Shown here: positions 34,728-42,865 of the stretch, piece after piece
Layout of the letters: each line of letters starts with the position of its first letter
How positions within the stretch are numbered: the first letter of the stretch is position 1
Source of the DNA: Ornithinimicrobium laminariae
GTDB lineage: Bacteria; Actinomycetota; Actinomycetes; Actinomycetales; Dermatophilaceae
DNA length: 64,000 nucleotides
Assembly (NCBI RefSeq): GCF_019457945.1
Contig: NZ_JAHZSU010000002.1
Coordinates: 434,001 to 498,000 of the forward strand
Reading direction: 5' to 3'
The notes under the pieces: generated by a model
Seen by the model: only the letters and a program-made list of their open reading frames with translations
The model's database searches: none
Told to the model about the DNA's origin: nothing
Program-made: the position numbers and the translations under genes

Positions 34728-35741
34728 ATGAAGATTCTCGTGACCGGCGGCGCTGGCTATATCGGGTCCCATACCGTGCTGCAGTTGATAGCGGCAGGGC
34801 ACCAGGTTGTCGTGGTTGATGATTTCTCCAACGCCAAGGCCTCGGTGGCCGGGCGCCTAGAAGAACTGAGCGGCACGAGCATTCCGATCCACTCGTTTGA
34901 CGTTGCTGACCTGGATAAACTCAACGGCTTGTTTGACGCAGAAGACTTCGACGCCGTCGTCCACTTTGCCGGATACAAGGCCGTGGGCGAATCGGTCGCA
35001 AACCCTCTCGATTACTACGGCAACAACATTGGCGCCACGATTTCGCTGCTTCAGGCGATGGACCGGCACGAAGTTCGCCACCTTGTCTTCTCCTCTTCCG
35101 CAACGGTCTATGGCGCTGACCCCATCGTGCCGATGACCGAAGGGCTGCCCACTTCGGCGACCAACCCATACGGCTGGACCAAGGTGATGATCGAGCAGGT
35201 GCTGCGCGATCTTGTCGTTGCGCAGCCGGACAACCGCATCGCCCTGCTGCGCTACTTCAACCCGGTGGGCGCGCACCCCTCGGGTCAGATCGGCGAGGAC
35301 CCCTCAGCCGTGCCAAACAACTTGATGCCGTTCGTGGCCCAGGTGGCCGTGGGCCGGCGCGACAAGCTATCTGTGTTTGGCGACGACTACGACACGGTCG
35401 ACGGCACTGGCGTGCGCGACTACATCCACGTCGAGGACCTGGCTGCTGGTCACGTCGCCGCGTTGCACTGGATCGCCGAGCACGACCGGACGATCTCAAC
35501 CTGGAACCTTGGCTCCGGTGTAGGCACCAGCGTGCTGCAACTCGTGAACGCCTTCGAAAAGGCCAGTGGAGTCAAGATCCCCTATGAGATCGCGCCTCGC
35601 CGGGACGGTGACATCGCTGCTTCAGTGGCCGATCCGTCACTGGCTCACCGCGAACTCGGTTGGCAGACCGAAAAGACTGTGGACGACATGTGTGCCGACA
35701 CCTGGCGCTGGCAGCAGGCCAACCCGCAGGGCTATCCCTAA
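34728..35741 (+). CDS. galE: UDP-glucose 4-epimerase
   Basis: A 337-residue extended SDR. The NAD motif TGGAGYIGSHT is at residues 7-17, the catalytic Ser/Thr region reads FSSSATVYG, and the Tyr/Lys pair is NPYGWTKVMIEQ. LRYFNPVGAHPSG and VRDYIHVEDLAAGHVAAL are GalE hallmarks. It interconverts UDP-glucose and UDP-galactose for cell-envelope glycans and galactose use. Its stop overlaps the convergent FUSC-like gene end by 4 bases. No ribosome-binding site is strong before ATG 34728. Confidence 0.96.
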   Translation: MKILVTGGAGYIGSHTVLQLIAAGHQVVVVDDFSNAKASVAGRLEELSGTSIPIHSFDVADLDKLNGLFDAEDFDAVVHFAGYKAVGESVANPLDYYGNNIGATISLLQAMDRHEVRHLVFSSSATVYGADPIVPMTEGLPTSATNPYGWTKVMIEQVLRDLVVAQPDNRIALLRYFNPVGAHPSGQIGEDPSAVPNNLMPFVAQVAVGRRDKLSVFGDDYDTVDGTGVRDYIHVEDLAAGHVAALHWIAEHDRTISTWNLGSGVGTSVLQLVNAFEKASGVKIPYEIAPRRDGDIAASVADPSLAHRELGWQTEKTVDDMCADTWRWQQANPQGYP

Positions 35742-36901
35742 GCCCGCACTGGGTTCGCGGTGGCGACGTCATCCACGACGTCGATGATGATGCGCATGCT
35801 GGCGATCAGCGATCCGTATAGGGGCCACATCATGCCCGGCAGGTCTTCACGCGAGAGGTCGTCGGCCAGGCTGTTGACGTCACTTCGCAGAGCCTTCACG
35901 TTGGCATCGGGGTCGGCAATAGCCTCGCCCAGTCGAGCCAGCAGGTCGACGAATCGGTCCGAAAATATTGAGTCCCACTGTTGGGCCTGCCGGGACGATT
36001 CGCGGACTTGACGGCTGATGCTGCGCGTCTGGGCCACACCCTCTTCGAGCCGTTTAAGGATCTCAGCCAGGTTGTCCCCGCCAGTGGGCTGGCGGCGCGT
36101 GCGGAAGTTCCACCTACCACTCTCGCTACTCAGTTTAACCAACGACCAGGCCTGTTGCAGGTCTCGGTCGATGTCGCGGCTGCGCTCGATCCAGTCTTCG
36201 GTGTCCTGGGATTCCCAAGGCACCCGCATCTGGTGGGACATGTCATTGAGCAAGCTCCCGAGCGACCGGTTGACGTTATCCACTTGCTGCCGGGCGCTTC
36301 GGGTGTTCAGCGGTGGGATAACCACCACATTCACGATCAGAGCTACCACGACCCCGATGGCCGTATCGGCCAGCCGGTCCAGCAAAGCCGGATCTTGGCC
36401 TACGCCGTAACTCGCGGTGATCAGAAACAGGGCGGTGGTGGCGACCGTGAGGCCTTCCTCGCGCAACACGCTAATCCGGGCAAGCAACATCCCGAGCAAC
36501 AACGACAGACCGAGGCTCCACGGCGATACTCCAAAAACGAAGGTCACCCCTGCCGCCAAGAAGATGCCCGCAACGGTGGCGATGACGGTCTGCCCACCAC
36601 GCCATACCGTGCGGTGCACCGTGGCGTGCACGGTGAGCAGCGCTGTCCATGGGGCGAGGAATGCTGCTTCAAGGCCAAGAAGGTGATGCGCGATAACCCA
36701 TGCGACGACCGCCGCAACCACCGCTTTGAGGATCTGCAGCGCATCGGTCGTGAGACCAGGCAGGTGCACGTGGCTGCCTAATGTTGCGCGCAGTTGCTTG
36801 ATATCGATGGTGGACACCCGTCTAGTGAAACTCAGATCGCCCTGCATCGCATCAACGACGCGAGGGCCCTCCAACCCAGGCGACCGCGCACTATGAGCCA
36901 T
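35738..36901 (-). CDS. FUSC-like/aromatic acid exporter family membrane protein
   Basis: About 387 residues from ATG 36901 (GAGG 10 bases upstream); an internal ATG at about 36847 is an alternative. Membrane helices cluster at about 55-195: ILKAVVAAVVAWVIAHHLLGLEAAFLAPWTAL contains the FUSC-type opening (first two helices), then VIATVAGIFLAAGVTFVFG, LGLSLLLGMLLARIS, VATTALFLITASYG, and AIGVVVALIVNVVVIPP. The rest is a long soluble helical region rich in Ser, Arg and Gln. The family has proposed roles in efflux of aromatic acids; the substrate is unknown. Confidence 0.82.
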   Translation of the reverse strand: MAHSARSPGLEGPRVVDAMQGDLSFTRRVSTIDIKQLRATLGSHVHLPGLTTDALQILKAVVAAVVAWVIAHHLLGLEAAFLAPWTALLTVHATVHRTVWRGGQTVIATVAGIFLAAGVTFVFGVSPWSLGLSLLLGMLLARISVLREEGLTVATTALFLITASYGVGQDPALLDRLADTAIGVVVALIVNVVVIPPLNTRSARQQVDNVNRSLGSLLNDMSHQMRVPWESQDTEDWIERSRDIDRDLQQAWSLVKLSSESGRWNFRTRRQPTGGDNLAEILKRLEEGVAQTRSISRQVRESSRQAQQWDSIFSDRFVDLLARLGEAIADPDANVKALRSDVNSLADDLSREDLPGMMWPLYGSLIASMRIIIDVVDDVATANPVRA

Positions 36902-36948
36902 CGGCTTCTACCTCACGCACCTTCGCGGGACTAGCCTGCGCTTTCTGC

Positions 36949-36954
36949 GAGAAT
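36949..36954 (+). promoter_or_regulatory. Possible leaderless -10 box GAGAAT of purB
   Basis: GAGAAT ends 6 bases before ATG 36961. It deviates from TANNNT at the first base. No ribosome-binding site is visible before the ATG. Confidence 0.35.
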
Positions 36955-36960
36955 ATACCC

Positions 36961-38370
36961 ATGGCTTCTCTTGCTGATCTGACACCTCCGCTTGCCCTGG
37001 GATCCCTCGATGGCCGCTACCGCCCCGCTGTGGCGCCGCTGGTCGATCACCTCTCCGAGGCTGCGCTCAACCGCCAGCGGTTGCATGTTGAGATCGAGTG
37101 GCTGATCTATCAGACCAGCAACGAAGTGGTCCCGGGCATCGCCCCCCTCACCGAGGATGAGCAGGGCAAACTCCGCGGCCTAATTGACAGCTTCGATGGC
37201 GCCACCATCACCGAGTTGGCTCAGATCGAAGCCGAGACCGTCCACGACGTGAAGGCCATCGAATACTTCCTGCGTCGACGCCTCATCGACACCCTCGGAC
37301 GCGAGGCGAGCGATGGCGTCGGCGAGCTCGTTCACTTCGCATGCACCAGCGAAGACATCAACAACTTGTCGTATGCGCTGATGGTCCAGGGCGCGATCGA
37401 GCAGGTGTGGTTGCCCAAGGCTTCTGCCCTTGTTGCTCAGATCAGCGACATGGCCCGCGACGCTGCCGACGTGCCGCTGCTCGCGCATACCCACGGGCAG
37501 CCCGCCACGCCCACCACCATGGGCAAGGAACTGGCGGTCCTCGCCTGGCGCCTGAGCCGGCAACTGCGCCGGATCGAGAGCGCCGAATACTTGGGCAAAT
37601 TCAACGGTGCAACCGGCACGTATGGCGCGCACCTCGCCGCCGTGCCAGGCGCTGATTGGGAGGCCATCAGCCAGGAGTTCGTCGAGGGCTTGGGCCTGAC
37701 CTGGAACCCGTTGACCACCCAAATTGAGAGCCACGACTGGCAAGCAGAGGTGTATGCGGACGTCGCGCGCTTCAACCGGATCTTGCACAACCTCTGCACT
37801 GATGTGTGGACCTATATCTCGATGGGCTACTTCGCCCAGGTACGCGGCCAGGGCACGGTTGGCTCCTCGACGATGCCGCACAAGGTCAACCCGATTCGCT
37901 TTGAAAACGCCGAGGCCAACCTTGAGGTCTCGAGTGCTCTGCTCGACGTGCTGGCATCAACCTTGGTCAACTCGCGCCTGCAGCGTGACCTGACGGACTC
38001 CTCGATGCAGCGCAACATCGGCACCGCCCTTGGCCACTCCATGTTGGCGCTGGATAACGCTGGCCGCGGCCTGGCTGGCCTCGATGTGGTGCCCTCCGCA
38101 ATGGCCGCTGACCTGCAGGCCAATTGGGAAGTGTTGGCCGAGCCGATCCAGTCGGTGATGCGCGCACTCGCAGCCCAAGGCGTCGAGGGCATGGCAAACC
38201 CCTACGAGCGCTTGAAGGATCTCACTCGCGGCCGGCGGATCAATGGCGAAGACCTGCACACGTTCGTCAGCGGTTTGGGCTTGACCCCTGAAGCTGAAGA
38301 GCGCCTGCTGGCGATGACCCCGGAGAACTACATCGGCATCGCCGCGAAGTTGGTTGACCATTTGAAGTAG
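36961..38370 (+). CDS. purB: Adenylosuccinate lyase
   Basis: A 469-residue fumarase/aspartase superfamily enzyme of the longer E. coli-like PurB type. Visible are HFACTSEDINNLSYAL, LLAHTHGQPATPTTMGKEL with the catalytic His, and the signature GSSTMPHKVNPIRFENAEANL containing the catalytic Ser loop. It cleaves adenylosuccinate to AMP and fumarate, and also SAICAR in IMP synthesis. A monocistronic arrangement is likely; the region after it is a pyrimidine-rich repeat tract rather than a hairpin terminator. Confidence 0.97.
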   Translation: MASLADLTPPLALGSLDGRYRPAVAPLVDHLSEAALNRQRLHVEIEWLIYQTSNEVVPGIAPLTEDEQGKLRGLIDSFDGATITELAQIEAETVHDVKAIEYFLRRRLIDTLGREASDGVGELVHFACTSEDINNLSYALMVQGAIEQVWLPKASALVAQISDMARDAADVPLLAHTHGQPATPTTMGKELAVLAWRLSRQLRRIESAEYLGKFNGATGTYGAHLAAVPGADWEAISQEFVEGLGLTWNPLTTQIESHDWQAEVYADVARFNRILHNLCTDVWTYISMGYFAQVRGQGTVGSSTMPHKVNPIRFENAEANLEVSSALLDVLASTLVNSRLQRDLTDSSMQRNIGTALGHSMLALDNAGRGLAGLDVVPSAMAADLQANWEVLAEPIQSVMRALAAQGVEGMANPYERLKDLTRGRRINGEDLHTFVSGLGLTPEAEERLLAMTPENYIGIAAKLVDHLK

Positions 38371-38410
38371 TGACGCTCCCTACCCCAACCGCGCTGCTCT
38401 ATCAGCGCAC

Positions 38411-38551
38411 TTCTGCCTTCCCGCGCCTTTCTTGCCTTCCCGCGCCTTTCTGCCTTCCCGCGCCGTTAGACGCCTGCCCACGCCCTTCTGCCTTCCCGCG
38501 CCCTTAGACGCCTACCCACATTGCCCTTCCTGCACCCTTAGACGCCCTGAG
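38411..38551 (+). repeat. Degenerate tandem repeats in a pyrimidine-rich tract
   Basis: Units built on TTCTGCCTTCCCGCGCC occur at 38411, 38431 (one base different), 38450 and 38486. The later ones carry a second element, (C/G)TTAGACGCCTRCCCAC, with a last partial copy at about 38527-38551. The C/T-rich bias on this strand extends on to about 38610. No hairpins are formed by the units and no coding sense is evident. Confidence 0.7.
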
Positions 38552-38612
38552 CCAAGCCGCCTCATTTCTCTCTCGTAACCCCTAAACTTCTCGCTCCTAA
38601 CCCTTCCGCTTA

Positions 38613-38628
38613 TCGAACATATGTACTA
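38613..38628 (+). promoter_or_regulatory. LexA (SOS) box-like site before HNH/DUF222 gene
   Basis: TCGAACATATGTACTA compared with the actinobacterial/Gram-positive consensus TCGAAC-N4-GTTCGA matches 10 of 12 fixed positions. It overlaps possible -10 sequences (TAATAT at 38627) and lies 35 bases before ATG 38663, a suitable repressor position. Several mycobacterial 13E12 genes are known to be in the LexA regulon. Confidence 0.55.
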
Positions 38629-38662
38629 ATATGAGGCTATCGGAAGCCGAGAGGGCAGGGCA

Positions 38663-40639
38663 ATGGGGACACAGACGATTGGCACAGGCGGAGCTGTTTC
38701 GACGGAGCGACTCGTCGAGGCACTGCGCAGCGCAGGGCTGCGCACAGATGCGCTGGGCCACGATGCGCCAACCTTGGACGCACTGGGCCAGCTGGCCTCC
38801 ATTTCCAAGGCTGCAACAACGGACTCCGAGAGCGCTAGGCGGCGGCAGACCGAGCCATCTACAGCCAACGAAGACTTAGTCACCGCGGCTAAAGCCTGCG
38901 TTGATCTGGCGCGTTGGTGTGATGGCATGCTGCTATCGATCTGCCGCTCGATGGCCTTGCGCGCCGGAGACATGGTGCTGCAGCAATGGGGCGTGGATGC
39001 GAGCGAGCTGTCTCCGACGAAGGCCCACCGTTGGCGCGCGACGACAAAGTCGGCCGTTGCTACCGAGTTGCAGGCTCTTTCGGGTTGGGGCATCCAGAGT
39101 TGCCACGACCGCGTCGGCGTCGCGCTCACTCCACCAGCACTGTCCGGCCACATCGAGTCGGCACTCAAGGATGGCTGGAACGACACCCGCGCTGTGCAAG
39201 ATTTCTGGCGCAAAGCGCGCCACCTCGACTTAGATGATGCTGCTTGCGTGGCCCAGGCATCCTTTGGGCCCGTAGTGGACGGCGACGGAGTCTGTCAGCG
39301 AGCCTCACATGCCGAGTTTGGGCAACGCCTCACCACCGCCCTCGCAGCAATTGCGCACCCCGAGGATGAGCAACAACGCCAACGGGCTCTGGACGATCGC
39401 GACTGCTTTAGCTCCATCGATGACGATGGCACCGGGACAATCGTCACGACCGGGCCACTCACAAAAGTCGCTGCCGCGGCAATGCGCATAGACACAATTG
39501 CCCGCAAGACCCGCGCGGCCGGCGACTCTCGCACGTTGGCTCAACTGCGGGCAGACCTGTCTCTTGCATTGTTGACACATGGCATCTTGCCTGACGAGAA
39601 CGACGCTTTGACTGATGAAGGCAGCACCCGCAGCGACATCACCCCCATCGCCGAGCCGGGGCCGCTGTTGCGCGCCGCTTTGGGCAGACACAGTGCCCCC
39701 ATCGCCCTTGAAGTGATCGTGCCCCTCGATGCCTTGGTCACCGACACGAGTCGCGGCATTGGCCACCTGCCTGGTTTTGGAGCTCTCACCGGCGCCGAGG
39801 TCCGCGAGATCGCCCAAACACCTGGCACGGTGATCCACCGGCTTCTCACTGATCCGGTCGACGGACGATGTATTGAGCGCTCAACGCAGGCTTATCGCCC
39901 AGACAAGACCATGCTGGATCAGCTCAAGGCTCTCGACCGAACTTGCCGAGGCCCGGGGTGCACTGTTGAGGCCAGCCGTTGCCAACCCGACCACGAGATC
40001 CCGTTCGATGAGGGTGGCCCAACAGCCGAGTCGAACCTGGCGCTTAAGCATGGCTATCACCACAACAACAAGACATTGCAGTTGTGGGAGTCAGAGTTGC
40101 ACGCTGATCGACGCATCACTTGGACAACCCTATTTGGCCAGAAGTTCTCGACTAGACCGCACGACTACAGCTCCCTGCAGCCGCTTGGCCATACACCGAC
40201 CAAACCACAGGGTCACGATGAGCCTGGGCGCGATGGGCCTGAGCGCGGTGGCTCTGGGCACGGTGGCTCTGAGCGCACTGGCTCTGGGCACGATGGCTCT
40301 GGGCACGATGGCTCTGGGCACGGTGGCTCTGAGCGCGGTGGCCCTGGGCGAGACGACAACGATCTCGCCTATCAACTACTCACCCGTTCATGGCTCGCTG
40401 GCGACGGTGACCGCCGCGGCCACCCCGGCCTCGATTACAACCGGCTGGCCGACGAGAGCGACAGCGCCGATGCAGCCGAGCTCACCAGCCTCATCGCGTT
40501 GCGCCATCGCACGCCTGGGGGCCAACTTAGGCGTGGCCCTCACCCGCGACACATCCAAGAGGCTGAGTTCGCCATCCAGGAAACGCGGCAACAGGCCGTT
40601 GAGACGCCGACAGAATCTGATGATCCGCCACCTTTCTAG
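38663..40639 (+). CDS. HNH endonuclease domain protein of the DUF222/13E12 repeat family
   Basis: A 658-residue protein. The N-terminal part (about 60-320) is the helical DUF222 region. The HNH nuclease domain at about 420-480 shows CRGPGC, CQPDHEIPFDEGGPTAESNL and KHGYHHNNKTLQLW, with the zinc and catalytic His residues present. After it, residues about 518-565 form Gly/Ser/His repeats (GSGHDGS, GSERGG) encoded by 15-bp DNA repeats, longer than in most relatives. GAGGGCAGGG precedes ATG 38663. Family members are multicopy in actinobacteria; biological role unsettled, with DNA cleavage or mobility suspected. Confidence 0.9.
   Translation: MGTQTIGTGGAVSTERLVEALRSAGLRTDALGHDAPTLDALGQLASISKAATTDSESARRRQTEPSTANEDLVTAAKACVDLARWCDGMLLSICRSMALRAGDMVLQQWGVDASELSPTKAHRWRATTKSAVATELQALSGWGIQSCHDRVGVALTPPALSGHIESALKDGWNDTRAVQDFWRKARHLDLDDAACVAQASFGPVVDGDGVCQRASHAEFGQRLTTALAAIAHPEDEQQRQRALDDRDCFSSIDDDGTGTIVTTGPLTKVAAAAMRIDTIARKTRAAGDSRTLAQLRADLSLALLTHGILPDENDALTDEGSTRSDITPIAEPGPLLRAALGRHSAPIALEVIVPLDALVTDTSRGIGHLPGFGALTGAEVREIAQTPGTVIHRLLTDPVDGRCIERSTQAYRPDKTMLDQLKALDRTCRGPGCTVEASRCQPDHEIPFDEGGPTAESNLALKHGYHHNNKTLQLWESELHADRRITWTTLFGQKFSTRPHDYSSLQPLGHTPTKPQGHDEPGRDGPERGGSGHGGSERTGSGHDGSGHDGSGHGGSERGGPGRDDNDLAYQLLTRSWLAGDGDRRGHPGLDYNRLADESDSADAAELTSLIALRHRTPGGQLRRGPHPRHIQEAEFAIQETRQQAVETPTESDDPPPF
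40226..40345 (+). repeat. 15-bp tandem repeat (8 units) inside the HNH/DUF222 gene
   Basis: Eight consecutive 15-base units of the form G(G/A)GC(A/G)C(G/A)(A/G/C)TGG(G/C)(C/T)CT run in frame and encode alternating GSGHD/GSERG pentapeptides. Partial units flank them. Because 15 is a multiple of 3, unit gain or loss would change linker length without breaking the frame. Confidence 0.85.
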
Positions 40640-40783
40640 CGACTGGCCACCGTTCTAGAGACATGCCCGCGGACGCTGGCCAAAAAGCTGACTCCGACGA
40701 CTTGTCGCCTTGGGCCCGAAGACTTGTCCACAGGCGAGTAGTCGAGCAGTGCTACATCACTCACTTTCGCTAGGCTTGAGTTC

Positions 40784-40836
40784 GCATTACAGGGGATCTT
40801 GCATCACAGGGGAATGACAAACGCATTAGGGGATAT
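40784..40836 (+). repeat. Three short direct repeats before the lipoprotein gene
   Basis: GCATTACAGGGGAT (40784), GCATCACAGGGGAA (40801) and GCATTAGGGGATAT (40823) lie in a row within the 200-base gap upstream of ATG 40840; the last one supplies the AGGGGAT ribosome-binding site. Nothing else was recognised in the gap 40640-40839. Confidence 0.55.
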
Positions 40837-40839
40837 CGC

Positions 40840-42408
40840 ATGACGCTTCGACCACTTTGCGCTGCAATCAGCAGCACGTTGATCTTGACGGCAGCGTGCT
40901 CGGGATCGGAGGCGGGATCGGAGTCGGGGTCTGGGTCGGCCGAGACTGCATCGGACACGAGCAGTGCAACAAGTTCCGGCCCAACCGAGGGCAAAGTCGC
41001 GGATGAATGGACCACACCGGCTGAAGTCTTGTGGACCAACGATGAAGTGCTGATGAGCGACGTCCGCGTTCAAGATGATGTCGCGCTCGCCTACGTTCAA
41101 ACCGGAAACAACGCCGAAGCAGTTGTGGCCTGGAATGCCGAATCCGGCGAAGAGTTGTGGCGCAGCCAAGCGATCCCGGGCAGCAACGCTGCGGGCGTTG
41201 CCCAGAGCATCCCACTCGTCGAGATTGACGGCGCTTGGACAACCGCCTTCTTGGCCCCAACGGAAGACGTCACGCACAACTGGGGCACCCTTCGGGTGGT
41301 CGACATACACACGGGTGATTCCGACTGGAGTGGGCTCGACTCCATACACATGGAAAGCAGCCGCCCCGAACAATGCGGCGACACCTACTGCCTGACTGCC
41401 CTCTTTGACTACTCGATCGAGGCAACTGGTCGACAGTTTGACTATGCGGGCAAAGGGGCCCTTGTCCCCATTGACGCGATAGGCGCCGATGGCGACCAGG
41501 TTCCTTATCTCGAGCAAGGACGATTCCTGGGCACGTACGTGTCTTCGACGCAAGACTGGTCAGGCGAAACCCTTAACTACGGAGCTGACGGGAGGATCGT
41601 TTGGTCCCGCCCCTACACCGAAGTATTTGGGCCAGGCACCACCAGCAACGCTGGTTGGACTTGGAGCGACTCCGACCAGGAGCTGCCCGTTATTGGGCTG
41701 GGCTTCCAAGACACTGGCGTCGATCTTAGCCAGACCGCCACCGCGACCGTAGACCTCACAACTCCTGAGCTCGTTGGGTTAGACCGAGAGACGGGCGAAA
41801 CTCTCTGGTCCATGAGCTCGGTGATGCAGTGTCGGTCCACGGGCGACTCGCTGAGGCCAGACAAAACGGAGGACACACTGGTTTTCTGTCGCTACAACTC
41901 CGGCTCCGCTTCCTACACCTTCGATGGCGAGGACGTCTCAGAGCCCGCCTTCACTGACATTGATGTCGATCTCATTGGCGTCGACCCCTTCACCGGCGAT
42001 ATTGAATGGACTGTGCCGCTAGGGCCCGACCCGTTGAACTATGCCGCCGCGCGCGACAGCGGACTCGACTACAGCGTTTCGGGCGGAGTGCTGGCCGTTG
42101 TCGAAGGCGGTCTCGCAGACATCGACGCCAGCACGGGCGACGTTAAGCCGCTACCGGCGGGCGCCTCCGTGCTCTGCGCACTACCTGAGGAGACGGCGAA
42201 ACTCTCTGGCGCCTGGCGCAACGGGGAGCCCTGGGGCTATGCCCGCGCCGACCAATACCGTCCGTGCGATAGTTCCGGGCTGGCCGATCCAAGCACGCAA
42301 GTCACCGTCGGCGCTTTGCGCACCTCCGGCTTTGCCGACGACTCCATCGCCGTCGTTAACCTGGAATCCGGCGTCACGGCTTTCGCGCCAGCCGAGGCTT
42401 CACCTTAG
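40840..42408 (+). CDS. Lipoprotein with PQQ-like beta-propeller
   Basis: A 522-residue protein. A signal peptide with lipobox (LILTAAC) is followed by a Ser/Gly/Glu-rich linker to about 55. The remainder has repeated blades typical of PQQ_2 propellers: VVAWNAESGEELWRSQAI at about 90-107, GLDRETGETLWSMSS and GVDPFTGDIEWTVPLGP, then VVNLESGVTAF near the end. It should be anchored outside the membrane; such propellers mostly act in protein contacts. It ends 10 bases before the barstar-like gene. Function unknown. Confidence 0.83.
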   Translation: MTLRPLCAAISSTLILTAACSGSEAGSESGSGSAETASDTSSATSSGPTEGKVADEWTTPAEVLWTNDEVLMSDVRVQDDVALAYVQTGNNAEAVVAWNAESGEELWRSQAIPGSNAAGVAQSIPLVEIDGAWTTAFLAPTEDVTHNWGTLRVVDIHTGDSDWSGLDSIHMESSRPEQCGDTYCLTALFDYSIEATGRQFDYAGKGALVPIDAIGADGDQVPYLEQGRFLGTYVSSTQDWSGETLNYGADGRIVWSRPYTEVFGPGTTSNAGWTWSDSDQELPVIGLGFQDTGVDLSQTATATVDLTTPELVGLDRETGETLWSMSSVMQCRSTGDSLRPDKTEDTLVFCRYNSGSASYTFDGEDVSEPAFTDIDVDLIGVDPFTGDIEWTVPLGPDPLNYAAARDSGLDYSVSGGVLAVVEGGLADIDASTGDVKPLPAGASVLCALPEETAKLSGAWRNGEPWGYARADQYRPCDSSGLADPSTQVTVGALRTSGFADDSIAVVNLESGVTAFAPAEASP

Positions 42409-42411
42409 TCT
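42406..42411 (+). promoter_or_regulatory. Leaderless -10 box TAGTCT of barstar-like gene
   Basis: TAGTCT overlaps the lipoprotein stop codon (TAG at 42406) and ends 7 bases before ATG 42419. It would give the inhibitor-RNase pair a promoter independent of the lipoprotein. Confidence 0.45.
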
Positions 42412-42418
42412 GGGCACC

Positions 42419-42865
42419 ATGGCAGGCACCCGGATCGATCACGCGCTACCTCAGATCATTGCCCATCCGGACCTTGCCCATATCTGGGTAGCATCGTCGC
42501 TCGCAGTATCGAGCACCGCAGCTTCGGCGGCCGCTCGTTCGGTCAAGGCAGTCCAGGCGCATGGCTGGCAAGTTGCCATCGCGCTCCCCCGGCCTGAAGG
42601 CGGATCGCGCGCTGCCCAAGCCGAAGTGGCAGATGCGCTTGGGCTACGTGAGCCAGCCGAGCGCAACCTAGACGCGCTTGCTGACCAGTTGCTTGACTTG
42701 CCGGAGTCCTGGCCAGGCTGCCGGGCGCTGGCGCTAATCGTGACAATCGACAAGTTGGACAACCCCGGATTACTTCGCGTCCTGTCTGATCGCAGCGAGC
42801 GCTTGCTCCGCCTCGATGGATTTCAGCTCGAGACCGTCCTCCTCACGAATGGCACCACAGCATGA
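42419..42865 (+). CDS. Barstar-like ribonuclease inhibitor
   Basis: A 148-residue cytoplasmic protein. Residues 82-91 read RNLDALADQL, matching barstar ENLDALWDCL; Asp85 and Asp89 correspond to barstar Asp35 and Asp39, which contact barnase. Before this lie an acidic/helical segment (AAQAEVADALGL) and strands as in barstar, and the C-terminus FQLETVLLT is a final strand. N-terminal 45 residues are an extension. Its stop overlaps the RNase gene start by 4 bases, so immunity would be made first. Assignment rests on the short motif plus the RNase neighbour. Confidence 0.82.
   Translation: MAGTRIDHALPQIIAHPDLAHIWVASSLAVSSTAASAAARSVKAVQAHGWQVAIALPRPEGGSRAAQAEVADALGLREPAERNLDALADQLLDLPESWPGCRALALIVTIDKLDNPGLLRVLSDRSERLLRLDGFQLETVLLTNGTTA

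Noticed and set aside
38411..38551. CRISPR array
   Set aside because: Repeats are degenerate, lack regular unique spacers, and no cas genes are present.
40130..40375. Minus-strand repeat protein opposite the HNH repeat
   Set aside because: It is only the antisense reading of the 15-bp repeats inside the HNH/DUF222 gene.
42041..42418. Extended start of the barstar-like gene
   Set aside because: The extra 126 codons lie within the lipoprotein gene in another frame; ATG 42419 has a fitting promoter.
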